Positions 1 to 4,892 are shown, counted from the stretch's first letter. The stretch: 5,083 nucleotides of DNA from Parcubacteria group bacterium GW2011_GWA1_47_8 (GCA_000996605.1 LCOP01000053.1:1-5083); one strand, 5' to 3'. Program-made: numbers and translations. Notes: a model not told the origin generated them from the sequence alone.

Positions 1-99
1 TTTGAAGAAAAATTTACTTTTGTAGAGACCGCACCTGACTGCGGTTGTTTGGCATGGGTGTGGAAAAGTCAGGTTGCGGAGTTTCGTAATTCAAAGTAA
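1..99 (+). CDS. 3' end of an unrecognised protein gene (partial)
   Basis: The first forward frame is open from the window edge to TAA at 97-99, giving 32 residues of a C-terminus. The residues include a DCGCLAW stretch with two closely spaced cysteines and end in EFRNSK. The composition (aromatic, acidic and Cys residues) looks like real protein, but I do not recognise the family and no domain can be assigned from so short a tail. No gene follows on this strand for over 2 kb. The bidirectional hairpin at 281-310 could end its transcript. It could be a chance open frame, because only 33 codons are visible. Confidence 0.5.
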   Translation, partial: FEEKFTFVETAPDCGCLAWVWKSQVAEFRNSK

Positions 100-110
100 G
101 TTAAGCAAAT

Positions 111-143
111 CGTCCCCCGCCTACGCTAAAGCTTCGGACGGGC
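111..143. repeat. REP-like GC-rich imperfect palindrome
   Basis: CGTCC at 111-115 pairs with GGACG at 136-140. The interior contains GCTAAAGC, itself a small inverted repeat, and alternative pairing of CCCG with CGGG is possible. It is short, GC-rich and imperfectly palindromic, lying 12 bases after a stop codon, which fits an intergenic REP-type element or a factor-independent terminator without a clean T-run. From memory, sequences of the form CGCTAAAGCTTCGG recur between genes of CPR-type genomes. Only one copy is visible here, so its repeat status is inferred. Confidence 0.3.
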
Positions 144-280
144 AAACAGCTGGGGAATCAGGGGCTACCGGTTCTCGTACTTGGCCAGCAATCCTTTCAT
201 CTGGTCTAAAACCACTGTAGGATATTTGTACTCCCCCGCCCAGTCTAAAGTTCGAAAGTCCTTAAGGAGGGCGAGCCAGT

Positions 281-310
281 AAAAACACCCATATTTATAT
301 GGGTGTTTTT
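281..310. terminator. bidirectional intrinsic terminator hairpin
   Basis: This is a perfect inverted repeat. AAAAACACCCATAT and ATATGGGTGTTTTT are exact reverse complements with only TT between them, so about 12-13 pairs can form around a tetraloop. A five-base A-run at the left and a T-run at the right make it functional in both directions. It would end transcripts of the minus-strand NYN/pilin unit, 94 bases beyond the NYN stop, and any readthrough from the plus-strand gene ending at 99. Confidence 0.75.
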
Positions 311-342
311 CGTTACCACACCCAGGAAATCGAACCTGCATA

Positions 343-370
343 ATCTTGCTTGCAATTTTGCGCGCAAGAT
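343..370 (-). other. imperfect hairpin in the 3' UTR of the NYN gene
   Basis: ATCTTGC (343-349) and GCAAGAT (364-370) are exact complements. Inside them GCAA and TTGC also pair, leaving one T-C mismatch and one G-T wobble in a 28-base stem-loop. It lies between the NYN stop codon (404) and the strong terminator at 281-310, with no T-run of its own. It may be a 3' stability element or processing site. I tried to fold the surroundings (about 311-400, minus strand) as a tRNA because of a GGTTCGA sequence, but no acceptor stem forms. Confidence 0.3.
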
Positions 371-403
371 GACACAATACTGATATCACCACGGAAGAGA
401 CCC

Positions 404-922
404 TTATGCAGATACGTCTGCATCGGGGGCTTTTTCTTTTTGTCTCTCTGTAGAAAACTTATGATAGTGCTCGTTCAAAAATGTTATCTCTGTATTTTTA
501 TTTTTTAACAAGATGGAGCATTTCTTTTCATCGGGAGAGACGACGCAATCAACCGCTTTGCTGTTTTGCAAAAACTCCACCAAGCACCCAAAATCACCAT
601 CACCAATTACCAAAATGCAGGAAGTAAAGGCTTTTGTATAAAAATCGGAAACCGTCTTGAGGACAAGCTCGGCATCACAGTTACCTTTGACTGTCCCTCC
701 GATTGAAATAGTCTGCTTGAAAACAAGTATAAAGCCACACTCTTGGAGATGCTCATAAAAAGAGGTTCTGCTAGGTACAAGACCGATAAAGAGGTAAACA
801 TTTGTAGGACAGTACTTTTGACGAAGCCACCCACGAAATTTTTTGTAATCTATTTCGTATCCTAATTCTTTCGCCGAACGATAGAGATTGTTTCCATCAA
901 TGTAGATATTGATTTTATTCAT
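404..922 (-). CDS. NYN domain (PIN-like, LabA/DUF88-type) putative RNase
   Basis: This 172-residue protein spans one NYN domain with a short charged tail. The acidic PIN/NYN-type positions are present: IDGNNLY near the N-terminus (Asp9, Asn11), KGNCDAELVL in the middle (Asp83) and GDGDF (Asp108, Asp110), followed by a Rossmann-like strand and SPDEKK. NYN proteins are metal-dependent nucleases acting on RNA, so a cytoplasmic ribonuclease role is likely; its substrate is unknown. There is no signal peptide or membrane segment. The start is the ATG at 922, six bases after a TAAAAT -10 element with no Shine-Dalgarno, which suggests leaderless translation. It lies 81 bases downstream of the pilin gene on the same strand with no terminator between, so it may also be co-transcribed. 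The last 17 or so residues are hydrophilic and probably disordered. Confidence 0.93.
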   Translation of the reverse strand: MNKINIYIDGNNLYRSAKELGYEIDYKKFRGWLRQKYCPTNVYLFIGLVPSRTSFYEHLQECGFILVFKQTISIGGTVKGNCDAELVLKTVSDFYTKAFTSCILVIGDGDFGCLVEFLQNSKAVDCVVSPDEKKCSILLKNKNTEITFLNEHYHKFSTERQKEKAPDADVSA

Positions 923-928
923 AGTGGT

Positions 929-934
929 ATTTTA
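929..934 (-). promoter_or_regulatory. -10 element of a probable leaderless NYN promoter
   Basis: TAAAAT on the minus strand is followed by six bases (ACCACT) and then the ATG of the NYN gene, putting the expected transcription start at or next to the A of the start codon. No good -35 hexamer is seen upstream and no ribosome binding site fits in the gap. The same TAAAAT-N6-ATG layout recurs at 2896-2910. Confidence 0.4.
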
Positions 935-1003
935 ACATACAAAATCTAGTTATTCCCATCTATAATCGCCAGTCGAACCTCATCCCAGATGCGGAGCCAA
1001 ATA

Positions 1004-2302
1004 TTAGGATGCTGGTGTTGTTACCGGGACACCGACATTGAAACCAGCGTAATTTTCTAAACTCATAGCTTTAATCCAATAAATATATGTTACGCCTGGT
1101 TCAACAGTAGTATCGATATATGAGGTCGCTGGAGCAAGAACTTCTACGATTTTCTGGGCATTGCCCACACTGCCGGTATATCTCGTGATCATGTATTTAT
1201 AGATAATTCCCTCTGAAGCAGTCCATGCCAATGAGGCAGAGGTCGGGCTTGTAGCAGAAGCAGTGAAATTTGTTGGGCTAGTTAATTTTAGAGTTGTTGC
1301 ATAAAGTGTGGTGGACGGAGCGGAAATATTTCCGTCAGCATCGACTGAAACAATATATGCGGAATATTGGACTCCCTGAGCATACCCAAAGTTGCCTACA
1401 CCACTTTGATTTGCGGGGGAGAAATTAAGAGTAGTCGTTACATTTGTAGCAGTGTTCGTCAAATATATCCTATATCCTGCGACATCATTTTGCGTTGTCC
1501 AAGAAAACGATAAGTATCCTGAATATAAATTGGTGCCGGGAAGCGCGGAAGACATCGAAAATCCGGCAGGGGCGGTCAGTGTTGTCTGAGGGCTTGGCGG
1601 CAAAACAACAACGACTTCAGTGGAAGATGCAAAGCGCCATCCGCTCGCGCCGGGATTTGCAAGAGCCAAAAACTCTCCACTTGCCTTCTCATAGTACTGG
1701 CACGAGTTGCCACCGTCACCGCAAGCCGCATCGTTACCGCTCTGTTCAAGAAAAGAAATAACTTCGTAATCATTGCCCTGGCGAGAATAGTGAAATTTGT
1801 GTTCATCAACATCAATGGGGTCCGATGGGACAGAAGACATATATTTTGGCACAAGTCCTGGTATCCATTCTGGGTTGCCGTTCACATATTCGACGCCATC
1901 TTCGCCAGGAGGTACTCCCCCGCTATCAATCTGATAAATCGCAATAGCGTTCGCAATCTGGCTTACATTGGCTACTCGCTGAGTATCACGCGCCTTCTCA
2001 CGAGCAGTGCTCAAGTTCATCACAACAACAGAGCTCAAGATTCCAACAATTGCAACGACTATCAGGAGTTCAATAAGGGTAAACCCCCACACCAACATTG
2101 GAATTGTTTTTACTGCGCGAACAGATTGTGTGTCATTTTTATTTTTGTCATGAAACATGATTTTTGATACTGTGCTTTTTAAAAAACGCAGTGATGCCGA
2201 TGTTGGTGTGGGGGTAAAGCCCCAATCATGCAACTTATCCTTAATTTTTTTAACAGTGCTTCTTTGAGAGGAACCGTAGTTGATGTTTGTCTCTTTTTTC
2301 AT
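1004..2302 (-). CDS. type IV pilin-like prepilin with two C-terminal fibronectin type III-like domains
   Basis: From the ATG at 2302 the product has 432 residues. After a basic N-terminal extension of about 70 residues comes the class III prepilin signal, Gly then FTLIELLIVVAIVGIL. The Glu at mature position 5 is present, so a PilD-type peptidase should cut before Phe. The helix continues into a pilin head with a PEWIPGLVPKY stretch and a DP-containing loop. Two cysteines (ACGDGGNSC) are spaced for a small disulfide loop. A Pro-rich linker leads to two FN3-like beta domains, each ending in a YxxYIxxxDxxGN- or YIYWIKAxS-type strand. This suggests a surface-exposed pseudopilin with adhesive or spacer domains. 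Start choice is uncertain: ATGs at 2302, 2158 and 2098 are all in frame, as is an upstream one at 2332. I prefer 2302 because an extended -10 element lies nine bases before it. A start at 2158 or 2098 would give a more usual leader length. Confidence 0.87.
   Translation of the reverse strand: MKKETNINYGSSQRSTVKKIKDKLHDWGFTPTPTSASLRFLKSTVSKIMFHDKNKNDTQSVRAVKTIPMLVWGFTLIELLIVVAIVGILSSVVVMNLSTAREKARDTQRVANVSQIANAIAIYQIDSGGVPPGEDGVEYVNGNPEWIPGLVPKYMSSVPSDPIDVDEHKFHYSRQGNDYEVISFLEQSGNDAACGDGGNSCQYYEKASGEFLALANPGASGWRFASSTEVVVVLPPSPQTTLTAPAGFSMSSALPGTNLYSGYLSFSWTTQNDVAGYRIYLTNTATNVTTTLNFSPANQSGVGNFGYAQGVQYSAYIVSVDADGNISAPSTTLYATTLKLTSPTNFTASATSPTSASLAWTASEGIIYKYMITRYTGSVGNAQKIVEVLAPATSYIDTTVEPGVTYIYWIKAMSLENYAGFNVGVPVTTPAS
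2083..2215 (-). promoter_or_regulatory. nested inverted repeat across the prepilin leader
   Basis: ACCCCCACACCAACAT at 2083-2098 is the exact reverse complement of 2200-2215, a 16-bp perfect stem closing 101 bases. Inside it ACTGCG (2112-2117) pairs with CGCAGT (2187-2192), and TCATG-AAA-CATGA (2148-2160) forms a third hairpin around the in-frame ATG at 2158. In the mRNA the downstream arm covers the in-frame ATG at 2098 and the codons leading into GFTLIEL. This could hide a start site or pause ribosomes. It lies inside the longest reading frame, so function is inferred from symmetry alone. Confidence 0.45.
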
Positions 2303-2311
2303 AATAGGATA

Positions 2312-2320
2312 ATCATAACA
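2312..2320 (-). promoter_or_regulatory. extended -10 promoter for the pilin gene
   Basis: The minus strand reads TGTTATGAT, a TGn extension plus a TATGAT -10 hexamer. Nine bases later comes the ATG at 2302, so the transcript would begin only a few bases before it. No strong -35 is visible 16-18 bases upstream, which is tolerable for an extended -10 promoter. Confidence 0.45.
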
Positions 2321-2415
2321 CAATGGACTCAAAACACTAATGTTTGCAAGTCATTACCGCAAAGGTATTTTCTAACCTTTTCTCAACCTCCTTCCAATTC
2401 AAGATTCTGATCTTG

Positions 2416-2424
2416 TGGTATACT
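2416..2424 (+). promoter_or_regulatory. extended -10 promoter for the structured leader and small gene
   Basis: TGGTATACT combines a TG extension with a TATACT -10 hexamer, predicting a start near 2431. The -35 position is weak (AATTCA at a 17-base spacing). It lies between the divergently transcribed pilin gene and the hairpin-rich stretch, so it would drive 2431 onward. Confidence 0.5.
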
Positions 2425-2429
2425 GGGAG

Positions 2430-2605
2430 CTTGAGCGGAGCGAAAGCTCCGGGGAGCAAGACACCTGCGCGTCCTGCGTGTAGGGTTCGAACAGCGGAGC
2501 GTTATTTTGTTAGCAAACAAAATCGTGAGCTGGTGCCTAGGCAAATTTTTGTGACGACAAAAATTTAGTCGAGGGAAAAATTCCTACCGCCGGATATGGC
2601 GGGCT
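2430..2605 (+). ncRNA. candidate structured RNA or 5' leader with serial hairpins
   Basis: Directly after an extended -10 promoter comes a run of stem-loops with no good coding frame. CGGAGC-GAAA-GCTCCG (2436-2451) has a GNRA tetraloop and is enclosed by CTTG/CAAG (2430-2433 with 2457-2460). ATTTTGTT-AGCA-AACAAAAT (2504-2523) and AAATTTTTGT-GACG-ACAAAAATTT (2543-2566) are perfect stems. GGAA-AAA-TTCC (2574-2584) and CCGCC-GGATAT-GGCGG (2587-2602) follow, and GCCTAGGC (2535-2542) is a palindrome. The last stem ends 12 bases before the ATG of the small gene at 2615. I do not recognise RNase P, SRP, tmRNA, 6S or a known riboswitch signature. It may be an independent RNA, a regulatory leader or a dispersed repeat. 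Confidence 0.35.
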
Positions 2606-2614
2606 TTGACACGA

Positions 2615-2788
2615 ATGATATACTCTTCTTCGACGACAGCGGAAGGCGAAACATTCGAAGAGTGGATGAAAGCACTTATGCCTCATTATATGGAGGCGCA
2701 CGCTGATGTAATAAAAGACCCCAAGAACGGAAAGGAGGAGCAGATGAAATGGATGGTCGATAACAAGGCACGGTTTGAGGCAGCCTAA
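2615..2788 (+). CDS. 57-residue hypothetical acidic/His-containing protein
   Basis: The ATG at 2615 gives 57 residues; a TTG three codons upstream is an alternative start. The protein is hydrophilic and probably helical: a Ser/Thr-rich start, then AEGETFEEWMKALMPHY, a MEAHADV segment and a Lys/Glu/Met-rich end, with no membrane segment and no Cys. The pattern of a short strand, then a TFEE helix and a second helix, loosely resembles small DUF1059-like proteins of CPR genomes, but I cannot assign it with confidence. There is no Shine-Dalgarno; the start follows a GC-rich hairpin at 2587-2602. The gene sits between the hairpin-rich leader and a terminator-like hairpin, so it could be a monocistronic unit controlled by that leader. 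Confidence 0.6.
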   Translation: MIYSSSTTAEGETFEEWMKALMPHYMEAHADVIKDPKNGKEEQMKWMVDNKARFEAA

Positions 2789-2810
2789 AACGTACGCAAA
2801 AACAATCCTG

Positions 2811-2856
2811 AATATATGCCCCCCTCATATGGTCTAGGCCAGCAGGGGCTTATATT
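2811..2856 (+). terminator. terminator-like stem-loop after the small gene
   Basis: AATATA plus GCCCC (2811-2822) pairs with GGGGC plus TATATT (2845-2856), with one T-T mismatch between the two segments. The interior contains a TGG/CCA mini-stem. The GC block followed by TTATATT fits a moderate intrinsic terminator 22 bases after the stop codon at 2788. The T-run is imperfect, so it may instead be a plain inverted repeat. Confidence 0.45.
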
Positions 2857-2879
2857 AAACATATTCGCACATGGCTACA

Positions 2880-2909
2880 ATACTTATATTTATAGTAAAA
2901 TATAAGTAT
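2880..2909. repeat. perfect 12-bp AT-rich palindrome (possible operator)
   Basis: ATACTTATATTT (2880-2891) and AAATATAAGTAT (2898-2909) are exact reverse complements around a six-base spacer. The right arm overlaps a TAAAAT -10-like hexamer (2896-2901) and the first two bases of a possible ATG at 2908. No T-run follows, so an operator for a dimeric regulator is more likely than a terminator. No regulator gene is visible in the window. Confidence 0.45.
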
Positions 2910-3036
2910 GAATCCCGCTAGAGATAAGAGCGTTACATTTCTAGCACGAAGGGAGTATAATATAGGTATTACTATTAGCAGTTTAGTTATAATTAAGATA
3001 CGGAAATTTAATAATTTCCTATTTCTAACAGTATGA
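2908..3036 (+). CDS. possible 42-residue leader ORF overlapping the first M14 gene
   Basis: The ATG at 2908 opens 42 codons ending in TGA at 3034-3036, which overlaps the M14 start codon as ATGA, the usual sign of translational coupling. The ATG sits six bases after TAAAAT, the same layout as the NYN gene. The product would be basic at first (NPARDKS) and hydrophobic near the end (GITISSLVIIKI). I do not recognise it. The region is very AT-rich and also holds promoter-like sequences, so a chance frame is quite possible. Confidence 0.25.
   Translation: MNPARDKSVTFLARREYNIGITISSLVIIKIRKFNNFLFLTV
2932..2961 (+). promoter_or_regulatory. sigma70-type promoter candidate for the M14 genes
   Basis: GTTACA (2932-2937) is followed by an 18-base spacer and a perfect TATAAT (2956-2961), predicting a start near 2968 and a leader of about 65 bases. 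A second TATAAT at 2988-2993 lacks a good -35. Which of them is used cannot be decided from sequence. Confidence 0.35.
3002..3019 (+). promoter_or_regulatory. small hairpin just before the M14 start
   Basis: GGAAATT-TAAT-AATTTCC forms a 7-bp perfect stem with a four-base loop, ending 13 bases before the ATG at 3033. It sits where a ribosome binding site would be, and none is present. A role in initiation is possible but unproven. Confidence 0.3.
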
Positions 3037-3915
3037 AAAAAACAAACATTGTGCTTATTACGGCGGGTATTATTATCATCGTTTTGGGTGTGTACTTTTT
3101 TACCAAAAAGTCACCTGAAGCCGTGCCGGTAGCACAGAATCCGGAAGTGATTGCCACCACCACAAAGACAGCAGTAGAAAAACCTGTTGATAAAACGAAA
3201 ATTGTTTTGGGGGCGTCTATCGAGAAGCGTGACATTGTCGCGTACCACTATGGCACTGGCGCGAAGGAACTCTTGTTTGTCGGCGGTATTCACGGTGGTT
3301 ATGAGTGGAATACTTCCCTCCTCGCCTACGAGCTCATGGATTACCTGAAAGCAAATCCTACGGTCATTCCCGCAAACATCAAGGTCACCGTCATCCCCGT
3401 ATTAAATCCTGACGGTCTCAATAAAGTTGTCGGTACCACAGATCGATTCACAGAAGCCGATGTCTCACCATCTAAAGACGTGGTAATCTCGGGTCGCTTC
3501 AACGCAAACAAAGTAGATCTCAGTCGCAACTTTGATTGCAAGTGGCAGTCGAAAGGTGTTTGGATGGAAACAACCGTAAGCGGCGGGGCAAACGCTTTTT
3601 CTGAACCGGAAAGCCAAGCGTTCAAGAATTATGTAGAAAAAAACAGTCCTGTGGCAGTGGTCGTATGGTACAGTTCTGCTGGTGGGGTATTCTCTTCGAG
3701 TTGTGAAGACGTCATCCTCCCTGAAACAAAAGCTCTCACTCCTGTACAAAGCGTATGATAGCTATGATTTCTACGAGACAACTGGTGACATTGTAAGCTG
3801 GCTCGCAAAGAAAAACATCCCCGCAATCAGTGTACTCCTCACCACACATCAGGATACTGAATGGAATAAAAATCTAGCGGGAGTGAAAGCGATGTTCACA
3901 CGCTACACTAAGTAA
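3033..3915 (+). pseudogene. frameshifted, catalytically degenerate M14 carboxypeptidase paralogue
   Basis: The first frame gives 241 residues ending at TGA 3756-3758; the C-terminal part continues in the +1 frame to TAA 3913-3915. The order is an N-terminal membrane anchor (residues about 5-23), a linker, GGIHGGYEWN (zinc His87 and Glu91), NPDG, GRFN and DLSRNFDCKW, then VVWYSS and, after the shift, IPAISVLLTTH. Against the intact neighbour it aligns without gaps from the HGGYE motif to ILPET, then lacks a net 20 bases around 3730-3775. Two further losses are visible: the third zinc ligand His is Tyr (TAC 3669-3671) and the catalytic Glu is Leu (CTC 3835-3837). The Cys pair (Cys169, Cys224) is kept. 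Its original stop overlaps the next start, so the two genes were an operon. It is probably a decaying duplicate; a truncated non-enzymatic protein or assembly error is less likely. Confidence 0.85.
3270..3310 (+). repeat. 41-base perfect direct repeat shared with 4137-4177
   Basis: The two M14 copies are identical at all 41 bases here, 867 bases apart, covering the LFVGGIHGGYEW codons with the first zinc-binding motif. The flanking coding sequence differs at many synonymous sites. This suggests local gene conversion or constraint at the nucleotide level. Confidence 0.7.
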
Positions 3916-4814
3916 TGAGGGCTCTCTTCAGGAAACATGCGCTCTTAATCATCAGTGCTGTTGCCGTGTTTTGTGTAAGTACCTTTGCTTTTATTCTTCT
4001 CCACAAAGAGGTGCCTGTACCGAAAGTAACACCACTCGAGTCGCAGACTGTTCAGCTTACGGAGCATAAAGTTATTGGTAAATCGGTAGAAGGGCGCGAG
4101 ATTGAAGCGTATACGTACGGAAATGGTGCAACACACCTCTTGTTTGTCGGCGGTATTCACGGTGGTTATGAGTGGAACAGTGTCGTCTTGGCGTATCGAT
4201 TCATAGACTACTTGAAAGAAAACCCAACTGTAGTTCCTAAAAATCTAACCGTTGCGGTAATTCCCTCTGCAAACCCGGATGGCGTCTACCGCGTGATTGG
4301 AAAGGAGGGTCGCTTTACGATTAAAGATGTACCCAATGATAAAAAACTGGCGGAAACAGGGCGGTTCAATGCACATGATATTGACCTTAACCGCAATTTT
4401 GACTGCAAGTGGAAACCACAGAGTATGTGGAAAAATAGGGTTGTCAGTGCCGGATCAAAAGCGTTTTCTGAACCGGAAGCGGCGGCTCTCCGCGACTTCG
4501 TCGTCGCGTATACCCCTAAGAGCGTCGTCTTTTGGCACAGTCAAGCAAATGCCGTATACGCATCAAAATGCGAAGTAGGCATTCTTCCCGAGACACTTGA
4601 TATTATGAACGTGTATGCAAAGGCATCCGGGTACGCGGCAATCAAAACATTTGATCAGTACGAGACGTCCGGTGATTCGGAAGGGTGGCTCGCCTCAATC
4701 AACATTCCGGCAATCACGGTAGAACTCAAAACTCACGAAACGGTCGAGTGGGAAAAAAATCTGGCAGGAGTGAAGGCACTGCTCACCCATTACAGTATTA
4801 CAGCGAAGGAATAA
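3915..4814 (+). CDS. membrane-anchored M14 family zinc carboxypeptidase
   Basis: This intact 299-residue protein begins with a basic start and one hydrophobic segment (about residues 8-29), probably an uncleaved anchor or signal with the catalytic domain outside the cell. The M14 fold follows: GGIHGGYEWN supplies zinc ligands His82 and Glu86, DLNRNFDCKW the Arg/Asn substrate-binding region (Arg160), FWHSQ the third zinc ligand His208, and PAITVELKTH the catalytic Glu270. Cys164 and Cys219 could form a disulfide. His and Glu are four apart (HxxxE) rather than the textbook HxxE. The family removes C-terminal residues from peptides or cuts peptidoglycan stem peptides; the substrate here is unknown. 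The ATG shares one base with the preceding paralogue's TAA (TAATG), indicating translational coupling, and no Shine-Dalgarno is seen. After the frameshift in copy 1, coupling would be weakened unless ribosomes reinitiate. No clear terminator follows. Confidence 0.93.
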   Translation: MRALFRKHALLIISAVAVFCVSTFAFILLHKEVPVPKVTPLESQTVQLTEHKVIGKSVEGREIEAYTYGNGATHLLFVGGIHGGYEWNSVVLAYRFIDYLKENPTVVPKNLTVAVIPSANPDGVYRVIGKEGRFTIKDVPNDKKLAETGRFNAHDIDLNRNFDCKWKPQSMWKNRVVSAGSKAFSEPEAAALRDFVVAYTPKSVVFWHSQANAVYASKCEVGILPETLDIMNVYAKASGYAAIKTFDQYETSGDSEGWLASINIPAITVELKTHETVEWEKNLAGVKALLTHYSITAKE

Positions 4815-4892
4815 GTAAGTAATTTATCTTAGAGCCTGTTCAAAATCTCGCCGCTTAAAAATACCCCAAAATACAAGCTTGCCTTCCAAAAC

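Larger units (their letters stand above)
100..403. other. gene-poor intergenic stretch with palindromes
   Basis: I see no convincing gene here. It separates the plus-strand partial gene from the converging minus-strand NYN gene. It holds a GC-rich REP-like palindrome (111-143), a perfect terminator hairpin (281-310) and an imperfect hairpin (343-370). A minus-strand open frame at 165-392 runs straight through the terminator hairpin, so I do not call it as a gene. Its last 35 or so residues do look protein-like and might be a relic. Confidence 0.6.

Noticed and set aside
165..392. 75-codon minus-strand ORF with a GTG start
   Set aside because: It reads straight through a perfect terminator hairpin at 281-310 and a second hairpin at 343-370; its N-terminal half is an artefact of those stems.
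305..400. tRNA gene on the minus strand suggested by GGTTCGATTTCC
   Set aside because: No acceptor stem pairs with the GGTGTGG following the T-arm, the T-stem is imperfect and no proper D-arm/anticodon arm is found.
1790..2167. 125-codon plus-strand ORF and other plus-strand ORFs at 1495-1761 and 2228-2410
   Set aside because: They are antisense shadows of the pilin/FN3 gene, with composition unlike protein.
2466..2540. tRNA or integron attC site suggested by GGGTTCGAAC and flanking symmetry
   Set aside because: The T-stem does not pair, there is no acceptor stem, and no RYYYAAC/GTTRRRY box pair in attC arrangement is present.
3700..3775. Programmed +1 ribosomal frameshift in M14 copy 1
   Set aside because: The copy lacks a net 20 bases relative to its paralogue, has no recognised slippery site, and has already lost catalytic residues, so mutation is the simpler explanation.
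3345..3826. Minus-strand ORFs opposite the M14 copies
   Set aside because: They are antisense shadows; the plus strand carries the recognisable peptidase motifs.
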